NCBI GenBank assembly: GCA_009829735.1
Contig: CM020619.1
Span: 22,314,671 to 22,378,670, forward strand
DNA length: 64,000 bases
Reading direction: 5' to 3'
Origin: Pyropia yezoensis
Lineage: Eukaryota; Rhodophyta; Bangiophyceae; Bangiales; Bangiaceae
This document shows, one piece after another, positions 32,163 to 42,799 of the stretch. Position 1 is the stretch's first letter. Every line of letters starts with the position of its first letter. Both the position numbers and the translations under genes were made by a program. The notes under the pieces are model-generated. The model saw nothing but the letters and a program-made list of their open reading frames with translations, was not told where the DNA came from and did not search any database.

Positions 32163-33166
32163 GACCTTGGGGTAGTTGGCGCCCGGTTTGCCTTGTCCAG
32201 CTTCCATACCTCCTCGTGGTTGCAGCTCACGATGAAGTCCCGCTGGCACCTCCCACGCTTACCTTGCTCCCGCGTCGGCGACAACATCGAGGACTGCCTG
32301 GTCAAGAACAGAGGCTCCAGAGCAACCAACTCCGGAGTTGGGTCGCAGGTAAAGGTCCCCGGTCCCTGGAGTGCCGCGTCCCAAACCTTGAGCGCCCAGC
32401 GGACGCCGTCTTCCTCCTCCGGCCACCGAAGCACTGACGCGGACACACGGCGCTCGGTCCGGGGGCGATCCAGAATCATTGCAAAGGGGAGGTCCTCAAG
32501 GCAGGCAACCTGAGCCGAACCGGAAAAGCTCCGAGAGCGGTCTTGAGCCAGGCGCATCTGGTCAGCTGTGTTTAACCGCGCCTTGTCTATCTTGATGATA
32601 TCCCCGCGCTGGAGTACTTCGCGCCAGATGCCCAGGCAGTCCTGCTGTCATCGGATCGCGCTCACGATCCCGACCACCGTGGTGTAGCGCCGGCCCGCCA
32701 GGGGATCTTCACCAAGAAGAATGTCCGGGAGACCCACCGGGGGGGTCTCGACACGGCGCGAAGCCGGAGCCGGGGGCGCTTGTTCCTCATCCTCCGCCGG
32801 GACGACCGGCATCGGCGACGACACTCGCAGACTCGTGGGCAGGAGCGGGGCACGCCCCGAGATCTCCTCCACAGGACCCACCGCCGGAGCCACGGGCCCA
32901 ACCTGGATCTCGGAGGTGGATATGCCTTCCAGAGCCAAAAGGAACGGGAAGGCCAAGGTGAGGGGAGGAGCAGGTGGTAGGTGCCCACGGCTCAGGGTGA
33001 AAGCGATCGACCTCCGTAACGGCGTGGACGTGCGCGAGGCTGTGCACGGGCGCACCTGGAAATGCCCGAGGATGTTCCGGACTAGGGCTTGAGCTATGTA
33101 GCATCCCTGGCCCTGACTTGGCGCCGATCCGGGATGGTGACCAGGGGACACCAGATGCCAGAACAT
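32163..33166 (-). pseudogene. N-terminal part of element A antisense accessory gene
   Basis: The minus frame starts at ATG 33166 inside A's 3' LTR, passes a Pro/Ala/Glu-rich region (EDEEQAPPAPAS) and a LPDILLGEDP block, meets TGA near 32650 and continues with IWREVLQRGDIIKIDK, DLPFAMILDRP, ALKVWDAALQGPGTFTCDP (about 32380) and FIVSCNHEEVW. It then runs into the copia target site with the residues of a NYPKV..P block whose second half lies at 25333. The W..G.G.F..DP block aligns with B's W..GRGEIYLDP. Confidence 0.6.
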
Positions 33167-33550
33167 GCCTGCCGTGTGGGAATGGTTGGCGGTCGTGGCT
33201 CGTGCCCAGCGCTGGGGTGCGGTGGACTGCGCTACCCACAGGTGAGAGAGGGACTTCTGATGGGCTCTTGCAAGCTTATGAGGGACTTGATTGGAGGGAC
33301 TTGAGTGCGAGACTAGCGAGGAAGAAAAGAATTTGTAGTGACAGTGGCCCCCGACCTGACGAAGTTAGACTCGGGTCAGGGCCACTCAGCGCTATGGGGG
33401 GGCTACCGGGCGAACGTGCCGAGGCTCTTCCAAGATACACGGTAAGAGGGACAGCGAGGCGCCTTCGGCCCGCACCCTCAGAGAATAAGACAACTGCGCG
33501 TTTGCATTCTTCTTCCCAGTGTGCACTAGGCAGATCAGGTTCATACCACA
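33097..33550 (+). repeat. 3' LTR of element A (454 bp)
   Basis: It runs TGTAGCATCC...CATACCACA. It aligns with 2760-3330 but lacks an internal block of about 115 bp near its 3' end. The next bases are gttcg. Confidence 0.85.
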
Positions 33551-34020
33551 GTTCGGGTGGGCATGAGCCGCTTTGGCCGTCCGAGTGGGCTTGAGCGGGT
33601 GTGGCTGCCCTCTGGGGTACGGACCGGGCGGGGGAGCACCGTAGCCGGATGGTCCCTCGCGGGGCGACGGCCGGGGCGTTGGCCATTGCTTCGTCGCACA
33701 GGATTGGGGAGCTCGAGGGCGTTTTGCAGCGAGTGAGCGGTATGACCGAGGCGACGGCCGTTAAATCGTCGATTCATACGGTGTTTCGCTTTACCAAGGT
33801 GGACTATGTCCGGGACAGCATGCTTGCTGAGTTGCGGTTGGCTTCAGAGGTGGAGGTTCGGCACACTAGCCCTCGTCCGGTTGACGTGAATGCCATCTTG
33901 GGCGTGCGTCGGCGCACCGTCGAGAAGGACGACGAGGAGGAGCCGCCTTTGACGCAGAACGTGCGCCACACTCGTTCCTGCAGTCCGTCGTATGACGAAG
34001 ATCGGCGCCGCCACTATTGA
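33551..34020 (+). pseudogene. C-terminal part of element D antisense accessory gene
   Basis: If 33551-33555 is taken as the (mutated) target duplication, the frame of 1246-2759 continues at 33556 without a shift: GGHEPLWPSEWA, TGA (near 33591), then SSHRIGELEGVLQRV (about 33690) and an acidic, Arg-rich tail ending at TGA 34018-34020. GGHEPLW aligns with B's DGGPRLW and A's QGGPSCD, and GVLQRV with B's GVLDRL. The tail converges on D's integrase 360 nt away. Confidence 0.6.
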
Positions 34021-34377
34021 TTGGTTGTTGCAGTGTGCTTGTTGCCCGTTGAGCTCTTTTAGTCTAGTTTGCGTTTACGTGTGGGGCGTGCTGGGCGTGC
34101 CTTCTTGTGGGTGCTTGTACTCTCAAAGAGGAAGCCCGCTGTGACCCATTCTGCTTGCATAGCTTATCTTTATTGAGGAGGATTGAGTATATTGTACTCG
34201 TTGCAGAGCCGTCTTGCTGTTGAGAACCAAGAATTGTGTTTCCAGAGGGGGTTGACAAGGGCAGCGTCCTGAGGACGTTTTTGTAGGTCAGATACTACTT
34301 GATAAAGTGTGCGGACCGTGGGGGTTCACCGTAAACCTGATGATTAGGGCTTGTGTTGCTCAGTGCAAGTGACGTGT
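34021..34377. other. Gap between D antisense gene and D integrase end
   Basis: AT-richer, with no ORF seen. It separates the convergent ends of the two coding regions as 15194-15647 does in element B. Confidence 0.5.
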
Positions 34378-35895
34378 CTATCCGCCGTCGGTGTTGGGAC
34401 GCAGCGGCCCATAGGGATGAAGTAACTGTGCGTGTTCTGGTGATTGGTCGCACATGGGGTTTGTGAAGTTGCGCCATGCCCTAGGTAGGGAACACTTCAT
34501 GTAGTGCACAGGCACCTGCTCGACCATGTAGCGGTCTGCGTTGCCCCATCGGGCCAGTGTGAGAATCGGTAGAAGTTCATCCGAACCTGTGGGGTCTTCT
34601 GTCGCATAGTGACGCAGTTGGGTGGCAATGGTATGATTGTACCTCTCAATTTGACCGTCGGTCTGTGGGTGGGAGACTGCTGTACGGCTCGTCTCGATCC
34701 GGAGGACTTTCATGCCCGCGATAAAGAAATTTGACAGGAACTGAGGCCCTTGGTCCGACCAGACTTTGTCAGGAGGTCCGTAACAAGCAACCCAGTGATC
34801 AACGGCGGCTGAGGCTACTGAAGTGGCCGTAATGGTTTGGAGTGCAACGCACTTGGTCAGCTTAGCAAACCGGTCAGTAATGACGAGTGTGAAGCGATTC
34901 CCGCTTTTTCTTGGCGGCAATGGCCCAACATTTTTTGTAGATGTGTCAGTCAACGGCTCCGTTGCGGAGAAGAGGGTAAGCGGTGTGGTGTGTCGCCGGA
35001 GTGCAAGACGGCTTTGTGCACCAGATGTGCAGTTGGTACGATAGAACCACGGATGTCTGTAAGTATGGACGGCCAACAGACCTTAGTTCTCGTCGTTCAA
35101 TATATCGTGTTCATGCCCGGGTGGGCAGACACCGTAGAGTGGTGATCGGGATCCAAGATCTTGTTTAATAGGCCCTTAAAAGTGACCAATTGGTTGCCAA
35201 ATTGGGTTCGGCGGTAGAGGGCGTGGTTGTCGTCAAGAAAGAACGACTTGGCCGTCCCATTGGTGATGTTACCCATTGTGTACCTACGTAAGTTAATGGA
35301 CTGCTGTTCCTCAATAATATCTTGGAAATCATAGGGGTTGGGATCAGATGTCCCAGTGTACTCTTTGGTAATGACCCCTTGTGGCGTTTCGGCAACTGCT
35401 AGACACGGGTTGTCCTCATCAATGGCTTCTGATGATGCATTGTTGCCCGCACGTGACAGAAAGTCTGGGAGGTGGTAGCTGGCACCCGGCTTATACTTCA
35501 GTTCGAAATCAATCTCGGCCAGTCGCATGTGCCTACACATGAGGCGGCCACTGGAGTCAGCGGTGCTGTACATTCAGCTAAGGCACCGATGATCCGATTA
35601 GAGAGTGAAGTCTTGTCCTTCTAGAAAGTGGCTCACTTTGAGCACTGCCCGTACGATGCGAAGGCATTCTCGTTCCGTAGTGGAATAGTTGAGTTCGGCC
35701 GGGTCCAGCCCCCGGCTCCGATATCCAAGAGGTTGCGTTTTGCCCTGGTCATCGTTTTGCAAGAGTATGCACCCAAGTTGGTTCGCACGTGCGTCAACGT
35801 CGAGCGTTAACTCGCGGCCGGCGTAAGGTAAAGCGAAGAAAGGTGGATGGACGAGCGCGTCGCGCAGGTCTTCAAAAACGAGAGCACGCAAGTCA
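34378..35895 (-). pseudogene. Element D RNase H and integrase (remnant)
   Basis: On the minus strand from 35895: RNase H (LTLDVDARANQLGCILLQ, TTERECL), a linker with FELKYKPGASYHLPDFLSR (about 35500), the integrase zinc start (HHSTVSAHPGM, about 35110), then the core with NVGPLPPRKSGN (first catalytic Asp replaced by Asn), VWSDQGPQF (second Asp) and TDGQIERYN (Glu present). Several frame breaks occur (near 35585 and 35085). RT, protease and gag are missing because the remnant ends at about 35895 against element C in the opposite orientation. Confidence 0.85.
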
Positions 35896-35901
35896 ACGCC
35901 A

Positions 35902-37193
35902 ATGTTGACAAGTGAGTCCTTCGGGACTCAAGCAGCCCAGAGTCGGGGATCGTTGGCTAGCCTGAAGGTGGACGCAGTCGTGAACGCCCCCGCAGAGGTT
36001 CCTTTTTGCAAGCCGCAGGGGGAGGCACTTGATGCAGTGCCGGAACTGCGGTTCTTCGTCGGAGACGATGACCTCCTCTTGAGGACAGGGGCGATCCAGG
36101 GGAGTGAATCACTTGTCGTCCCCGGATCTCTTAAGGACATCATCCTTGATCAGGAGCACAACTCCCCTACAGGTGGACACCTGGGGTCTGGTAAACTTTA
36201 CCAGACCCTGAAGACCCGGCATTACTGGCCCTCTGTGGTGGTTAAAATCTAGAGATTGGTGGCTGCATGCACGAGTTGTGCGCAGAATTGCCTGATCGAG
36301 CGGCGGCGTGCGAGGGCCATGCTTCTTTTCACGGCAAAGAAGCCTTCCGCCGCGTTGGCGATGGACGTACTTGGGCCTCTGCCAATGACCAAGAATGGCA
36401 ACCTGTACCTCCTGTTCATTTGCGATCGCTTCACGAAACTTACGCGAGCGATCCCCATGGCAGACATCACGGTCATGTATGTCGTGTCAGCCTTCCTAGA
36501 TCACTGGGTTGCCGCGTATGGCATCCCGGACAGTACACTATCGGACAATGGACCGCAATTTGCGTCCGTACTGTTTCAGGGAGTGCTGGATACGTTGGAG
36601 GTTAGGACACACTATGCCGCCCCCTACCAACCACAAAATAACGGGCAGGTGAAGTGCTTCAACAACACTATTGTTCGGCAGCTGCGCCACTATGTGAGAG
36701 AGCACGTGACAAAGTGCGACCAATACATTTCCGCTTTAACTACCGACTACAACTCGCAGGTTCGCTCTGCTACGGGGGAAGCACCCCTCGCTTTTTTGCC
36801 TTCGCGCCGCGGACGCTTTATTTCTGTACAGCGGCCGCTCCCAACTAGGGAGGCCGGGGGCGGGACACGTTCTCCCACTGAGATTAAGGTGGAGATGCTG
36901 CTTGGCCAGAAACGCTCATCACGAAAGTCAGGGCTGAGATGGACAAAGCGCAGAAGCGCTACAAGCTTACATTCTGTAAGAAGGTGCAAAACGCCAAGCA
37001 CGTCCCCGAGCAGGGTGACTGGGTGCTGGCACACTTGTGTACCCCACCTGGGGGTAAGCTGGTGTTCGAGAGCAGGGGACGATACCACGTCCTTCGTACT
37101 GATAGGCGGCGCATCACCATCAATTGTGACGATGGGATCTGTACTCTAAACAGACAGGACGTGGTGAGAAGTTGCACCACCTGCTACAAGTGA
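35902..37193 (+). pseudogene. Element C integrase
   Basis: On the plus strand: a zinc domain (DQEHNSPTGGHLG...HYWPSVVVK), an in-frame TAG near 36250, C..C (ACTSCAQN), Asp in AMDVLGPLP (about 36360), Asp in LSDNGPQF (about 36543) and NGQVKCFN (about 36645), where the catalytic Glu is Lys. A frameshift near 36880 leads to the C-terminal GPY-like region ending at TGA 37193. The 5' portion (RT and earlier) is absent. Confidence 0.85.
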
Positions 37194-37212
37194 CCCTGCT
37201 TGGGCGCGCGCA

Positions 37213-37455
37213 TTGATGGCGAGGCGGTTGCCTTCACTGCCTGCGGCAAACCAGGGCCCGCACGAGTCAGTGCTGGACACGTTCGTCGAACACGGGTTGA
37301 ATGTGGACACAGACCGCCTCACGTTGAGGGTGCGGGGGTTCCGATACGGCGCCAAACACGATGCATGGGAGTATGTGCAGGTCCACCCTGCTCGGAAGGA
37401 CCCGGTTTACTGCGCCCGGAACGATTTAGACCCTGATTGCCCCCCCTTGACATAA
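37213..37455 (+). pseudogene. Element C chromodomain-like C-terminus
   Basis: The frame reads a VRGFRYGAKHDAWEYV block that fits the chromodomain pattern (V-x-W-x-G-Y...D-x-W-E), with Arg and Phe replacing Trp and Tyr. It ends at TAA 37455. It would tether the integrase to chromatin. Confidence 0.6.
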
Positions 37456-37565
37456 GGATGGTTCAGATGGCCGTGCCGAGAGAGTGCTTCCAATTGAAGT
37501 GATACGCAAGGTGGTCTTCACCTACAGCCCTAGCATCTCGCTCTCACAACAAAAGCAGCGGCTAA

Positions 37566-37830
37566 CTAGGCGCGCATGCTAGACGCCGCACCACCGCGAC
37601 CCTCACCCTCACGTGGAGGTGAGCGCCGAGCCGCACGCCGGTAGCGATCCCCGCTATTTGGTGGAGGCGGCAGCTTTAAGTCGAAGCCGTCGTGACCGTC
37701 ACGGTCGCGAGCGGCGGGTGGCGCAGGCATCCCATTCCCCAGGGCAGTCGCGGAACTCCCGCCGGAAGTCCCGGCGGGTGCTGCAACGCGGCGCATATCC
37801 TCCATGCGCTCGTCGAGGGAGTCAGACCGG
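37566..37830 (-). pseudogene. Possible C-terminal remnant of an antisense gene in element C
   Basis: The minus frame has SDSLDERMEDMRRV then a Gly/Pro/Arg-rich tail to TAG 37566-37568, 110 nt from the chromodomain end. Position, orientation and the short helical segment resemble the C-termini in A, B and D, but the match is weak and the rest of the gene is not visible. Confidence 0.35.
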
Positions 37831-38159
37831 AGTCACCCTGGCCCTCCCCAAGTCAGTGAGATTCAAATCAGTCACAGCCGCTCGAGGCGCGCCTCACCTT
37901 GAGGGTGACCGGTATCGGGGGTAGACAAGAGGCATCCCAAGGCCCAGGTATGGTGAAGGGGATGTGTCGGTGCGGAGTGCGGGAAGGTGGTGGTAACGTG
38001 CGGGGTGAGATCAAGCTGCCAAGTCGGCGAGCCTGAGGAGAGGGGCGGTCGACGTGACCGCCTCCACGTCAACGTGACGTTCTGGGGAGCAGTGTGTCGC
38101 GTCCCTAGCGACCGCAACTCGCGTTCTTATACCCCCCCGCAAGGCCGACCGGGACAGTC

Positions 38160-38178
38160 GGAACTGAGGAGAGGGGCG
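38160..38178 (+). promoter_or_regulatory. Polypurine tract of element C
   Basis: GGAACTGAGGAGAGGGGCG lies immediately before the LTR at 38179; the same tract occurs before 360. It fixes the plus orientation of family C. Confidence 0.65.
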
Positions 38179-38647
38179 TGTGGCAGAATTGACACCACAT
38201 CGGGGGCAGGGCACGACACACGGGGGCGTGAGACAGCTAATCTGACCAGTTTTTCCGTTTGCATTTGATCTCGGATTCCCCTAAGTGAGGGATACTTTGC
38301 TTTTTAGTAAATCCAACGTGGAATACAGGGTTTTCTGCATTTTTATCGTCTTGAATTTTCGCGTGGCGCGGTAGGCAGGTGCTGGGATGGGATATTGTGA
38401 GTGGCGAGATACTCAGAAGACCTTGCAGGGAAGTGGGGATGGACAGCAGGGCTTGGCCTTGCTTCCGCGTCCCGACCAAGAAACTGTTGGCCCACGCACC
38501 TTCACTTTGTCTCGTAGTGGGGGAACTGCCCCGCAACAGGGATAGCGTGCGTGCGACTTGCACTTTTTTCGGCTTCCCCGAAACGGGAGGCAACCCTTGT
38601 ACTCCATCCCAGCTTGGGGGCTGTGTTTGCGCGTGGTTTTTGCCACA
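38179..38647 (+). repeat. 3' LTR of element C (469 bp)
   Basis: TGTGGCAG...TTTTTGCCACA, the same boundaries as 360-828 and 44582-45050. It is more diverged (about 80%) than those two are from each other. Confidence 0.8.
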
Positions 38648-39510
38648 CTTTCGTGAGACATAACTTTCGTCGTCAGCTAGTCTCTCGAGACGCGACATAT
38701 GATTGAGGACACTATCGGGCGATAGTACGAAAAGTCACGAAAGTTCTGACCATACAGGGTTCCGTCAAAGACCACATGCCAATGGAATATTTTTGAACTC
38801 TGAGCGCCAGATCGCGCTGTGGGTGTCTCGTGAGCCAGTGGCACGTCGTTGAATATCTTGTGCTCCTGTTCATGCACTTGTGCTCGTGTAAGGATCGGCC
38901 AGAACTCGGCAAACAGAAATACGTAGATACATTGGGTCTATTCCAGGGTTCGTCAACGTACCAATACTGGCCATGCGAATGGTAATGGGTGACGAGGGTG
39001 GGGCGCTAGTATCCACGATTTGACCACGGACTCAGAACCAAGGGCAGTGGGGCCCATGACCCGAGCCAAGAGCAGGGCTGTCTGTGAAGAAGTGTGCTAA
39101 ATGCATTGCATTAGTTCTGAATTGTTCTCTACGGCTGATTCAAATGCGCGGGCTATACTCTTACATGTATGTATATGTAACGGAAGCGACTTGGACCGAC
39201 AGCTCTGTACAAGGTGTGACGTTTGGCGGAATATAGGCTTTTAGAACCCAGAGTCTCATCAGAATCTCAGGCGAATGTGATGTACCCCTGTCACGTGCGT
39301 CCGACATGGGGACAGTTTGTACGGAGAGGTTCCGTATCTGGCCGTTTCTGGCCACTTTACGTACTGGACGATCATGCGAGAAATAAATCCTGGGGCGCCA
39401 CGTGGGCAAAATCTACTGCAATGATGTGCCCTCGGTGCAGCTCACGAGCTCTGATGGCGTGGACTGCAATACGGCGCGCAGCGCTCCTTTGTCAAGATAG
39501 ACCGCTGCTT
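38648..39510. other. AT-richer stretch, no gene seen
   Basis: Composition is closer to 50% GC than its surroundings. There is no coding pattern in any frame and no terminal repeats; it may be old repeat or unique intergenic DNA. Confidence 0.5.
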
Positions 39511-39929
39511 ACCTTTGCTCCATAGTCCAGCCAGTGACGGGCGCGTCACCGGCCAACAGGAGGAGGGAGATGGAACGGCAGCGGCGGCGGGCGACGTAGA
39601 GGAGGGAAGTGGGGTGACTGCATCGGCAGGCTTGTCACCGGCGGGGACTGGGACAGGAGGGCAGCGGCAGGGGCGACACGTGCGTCAACAACCGGTCGGG
39701 GGAGGCGGGGAAAGCAGCAGCGGCTACGTGTGCCTTACCGCCAGGGGGAGGGCGGGGCGGGAGTGGTAGCAGCGATCCATGTACCACTTGCGGGCGGGGG
39801 AGCTTCGGGGGGGGGGGCGAAGACCCGGAAAAGGAAACGTGGGGGGGGAGGGACAACCCAGGCAGCAAAGAGGGAGGTGAAGGCCAGGAGTTAGGCAAAG
39901 CAATATTCAGGGCGAAAAGAAAAAGGTCA
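39511..39929. other. GC-rich G-run stretch, no gene seen
   Basis: Long purine-rich plus strand (GGCGGCGG, GGGGGGGG) with no conserved ORF. It lies downstream of the minus-strand pseudogene 39930-40875. Confidence 0.4.
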
Positions 39930-40875
39930 CTAAAGGTCTACTCCATGAAAATAGTCACCATAGAAGACCCATCTTCTTGTGCCCCGCATGACACAGCGCA
40001 TGGCACGCACCTTGTGTGCATACGCGTCGATTATATCCACGAGCGCTTGGCGCACATCGCTGTTCGTCGCACCCACCGCCTCCACGACAACCACCGGGCG
40101 CGTTTTCTCCGACAGGCATTGGCGGAAAAGCCCCACAGAAGTGTCCCGCTTCGCCTTCTTGGCGGGTGACGCGGCCGCAGCAATGTCGACGGCGCTGGCA
40201 ATTCGCTCATCCACATCGCTTCGGGTAGCCTTCTCGGGCCCACTCTCGGCGCTGCTCTCGGCGTCCACATCATCGCCGACTCCAACGCTATCCCCATCGC
40301 TGCCCGCCCCGTCACCCCCCTCAAGGCTGTCGCCACCGGCGCCACTGAAACTACCAGCGAGGAAGTCACTCTCGGCGCTGGGGCGCGGCGGCACGACAGC
40401 AGTGGGGCCGTGCTCCCCAAGTACGGTCGCTGCGGTGGCAAAGAGGTGCCCCAGCTCACGGGCGGTCAGCTGTGTCGACACGTGGGACGTCCTGAACGCC
40501 TTCCGAGCCAGTCTGTCAAGCTCGGTGCCTCCGAACGCGATGAGCAGGTCCTAGCGCTGGGAAGTGCTCATGCCCGTCGGCCTCCGCTTCCGGTAAGTTT
40601 CCATGTAGCGGGACCACATATTCTTGATTTCCTTGTTGATGCTGTTCGCCGTGTGGGTACGCGCTAGGCAGCAGTCCTTGGCCAGCGTCGCGCTTACAAA
40701 CGCCTTCAGCATGGCGGCGCCTGACCGGCGCTTCATGTCGCCCGTGCGGCTGGCCCGGTACGCCGCTTAGTGGGATGCGGCGGCCGTGAGCACGCCGACC
40801 CACTTTCTGGGAGTGAAGTTAACGGTCGGAGAGGACGCGGCCGTGCCACCCGTCTTGGTCTTCGTGCCCGCCATG
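39930..40875 (-). pseudogene. Unrecognised gene with two in-frame stops
   Basis: One minus-strand frame is coding-like from ATG 40875 to TAA/TAG near 39930, broken by TAA near 40767 and TAG near 40551. The N-terminal part has KTKTGG...NFTPRKWVGVL, then a basic helical stretch (NSINKEIKNMWSRYMETYRKRRP) with the feel of a Myb/SANT- or MADF-type DNA-binding domain, then a Gly/Asp/Ser acidic linker, a KKAKRD basic patch and a C-terminal helix ending RRWVFYGDYFHGVDL. Both stops fit CAA/CAG changes. I cannot assign a family; a transposon-associated DNA-binding protein is possible. Confidence 0.45.
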
Positions 40876-42128
40876 CCGATGTGCACGGGCAACTGTCCTT
40901 GCTGAGATAGGGACGAGGAAAGGATGCTGGAAGAGCTAGAGAAGGGGGGGGCGTGGGGCCGGGGGCAGGGCGCGGGTGGGATGGGGGGGGGCTGGGGGGG
41001 GGTAGACATTTTAGGACAATAGCAAGAGGAGACACGGTAAGGCGCAAAGGTCAGGGCACAAGGGTGTAGAGGTCGTGGGTGCTTCTTTATACATGCACTG
41101 CAAACCTCCCTCTGGCCTGACGGCTAGGCCACCTCGCCACACAGCAAGACTGGCGCGTGCGCGCGCAGAGCAAACGACAAAGGCGCGACGCTCCCATGCA
41201 AAACATGGCGCGCTCAATCTCGGCTGACTCGGCCGATGCGAAGAGCAGTAAAACTGACGCCACGGCCGACTTGGCGGCGCGGCTTGCGCCGCGCGTTGTA
41301 CGCTCGAGCACGGCGCTGGTGCTCGTGTTCGCCAGCAGAACCGTTGGACTGCGGTCCGTTGAGCTCCAGACACGGACAATATATCCATCTCGTGTATGTC
41401 GGAAATCGGTTCTGAGCTGGATCCTGAGCCGAGGCTAAAGTCACAAACAACCGAGAATCGCCTTCAGGTTGGCTTGTTCGTTGTTAGAGCACTGCCAGCG
41501 GTGGCGCCCTATCCCTTACTTCAACCGCCAGTCGCAGAACACGTGAGGGATGCTGAGTGGATCAACACCAATTTATAGAGCGATGCAAGAAGTGACCCTC
41601 TCAGCGGTTGGTCACCCTATAGCATGTGGTCCCAACATGTTGTTCTGAATTTGACCAGCTCCACAGGGGACCAGTTCCAGTTCGAACAACTTTCGCCCTT
41701 ATTCGGCGTCGCTTCGGACACGGCCTCCGAGGCTCCCGCGATGGTCTCAGCACGTAAAGGTGGGGATGTATGGGGGGGAGAGGAAAAGGCCATGGTCGGA
41801 ACGCGGTGGGGAGGAATCACGGCTGCGAGGGAAGCGGGGCGGAAAAGACAATAACAGTGGGCGCGACGGGCTCGAAAGGACACGATAGGACATGTGCACG
41901 CCGCCTCTTCCCGGCGGACAGAGGTGCGAGCCCAGAAGACCGGCAGAAAACATCCTCCGGTGTAGACTGCATTGGATTGGATTCGGGACTGGCCACTGTA
42001 TGCGAAAGACAGCTCTGGGAGGTGGTGTGGGAGGGGGTCGATGCGCCCTACGGACGCCTCGCAATGCTCATGGATGCCGCAGATATTGGCCGATTATAGC
42101 GTGAGGATCTGACCTATCCCAGCTTGTA
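40876..42128. other. Non-coding stretch, no gene seen
   Basis: Upstream of the pseudogene, with C/G runs near 40945-41010. No conserved ORF in either strand was recognised. Confidence 0.45.
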
Positions 42129-42150
42129 GTGTTACCGCTCGCGGTAACAC
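42129..42150. other. Perfect 9-bp-stem hairpin
   Basis: GTGTTACCG, loop CTCG, CGGTAACAC. No T-run follows, so it is not a simple terminator; it may be a protein-binding palindrome. Confidence 0.6.
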
Positions 42151-42239
42151 CACACCGCTAAGAAGGTGCGTTCCCTAAATCTGTACTATAACCGACAGCG
42201 CGACCTAAGTACGGCACCGCTGGGAACGCTCTTAGACCC

Positions 42240-42705
42240 ACTTTGGGAGAGGTGCTCCGTCGGGAGTGCGACGCGGACGGACCAGGGATCAGGGAACCAG
42301 GGTTGAAGGTTCGGTTCCAATCCACATGAAGAGGTTCGGTTTCGTTGTGTGTGCAGGATTTTGCAGCAGCCCATACCCACTTGAATGCGATGGCAGCGCA
42401 AAAGTGCACGTCTTGTCTGATGCGTTGGGATTCGGTTCCGTCGGGGGATTGTGCGTCCCGTAAAAAGTGGACGTGCACGGGTCGTGCAGTGTGGGTTTGA
42501 TTGGTCCAGTGGCCGATATTTGACTCGAACGCGACACGAGTACGTCCACTTTTTACGGGACGCACTATAGGGTTCCATTGCTGGGGCGGTGTCACAATTC
42601 TTGACGCGCACGACGTATGTGCAGGGCGCCAAAAAAAGCGTGCGCAGCCGCCGTCGTCCCCGCAGATCCCACCTCCGACGCCACCACGCCTGCAACTTGT
42701 GAGTA
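42240..42705 (-). repeat. Inverted repeat arm G (left), contains a MITE
   Basis: The reverse complement matches 45057-45478 at about 90%, in order: GGTGGCGTCGG, the MITE, AATCCCCCGACGGAACCGAA and repeated GGAACCGAACC. The two arms are about 2.4 kb apart in opposite orientation. Confidence 0.8.
42451..42565. mobile_element. 115-bp palindromic MITE (Tc1/mariner-like ends)
   Basis: The inverted ends GTGCGTCCCGTAAAAAGTGG and their complement (24 bp with ACGT) enclose about 67 bp. Flanks are TATA on one side and AATC on the other, compatible with a degraded TA duplication. A second copy is at 45189-45303. Confidence 0.7.
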
Positions 42706-42723
42706 CAGCGACGTCACCTCGCG

Positions 42724-42777
<54 letters not shown>
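42724..42777. repeat. 54-nt uninterrupted poly-C run
   Basis: 54 C in a row, then GA and another run of about 15 C. It could be real slippage or an assembly artefact; the opposite strand could form G-quadruplexes. Confidence 0.95.
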
Positions 42778-42778
<1 letters not shown>

Positions 42779-42799
42779 ACCCCCCCCCCCCCCCTCCCT

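Larger units (their letters stand above)
2760..33550 (+). mobile_element. Element A: Ty3/gypsy chromovirus, split by a hAT and a copia insertion
   Basis: LTRs of one family lie at 2760-3330 and 33097-33550. Between them are gag (3537-5474), protease, RT and RNase H (5365-7797), then after the hAT insertion the integrase and chromodomain (22524-23831), and finally a minus-strand accessory ORF (24000-25333 plus 32163-33166) split by a copia element. Removing the two insertions (14,726 and 6,824 bp plus duplications) leaves about 9.2 kb, a usual gypsy size. The flanks are gtccc on the left and gttcg on the right, so no exact target duplication survives. Coding regions are full of stops and frameshifts, so the copy is dead. 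Confidence 0.85.
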
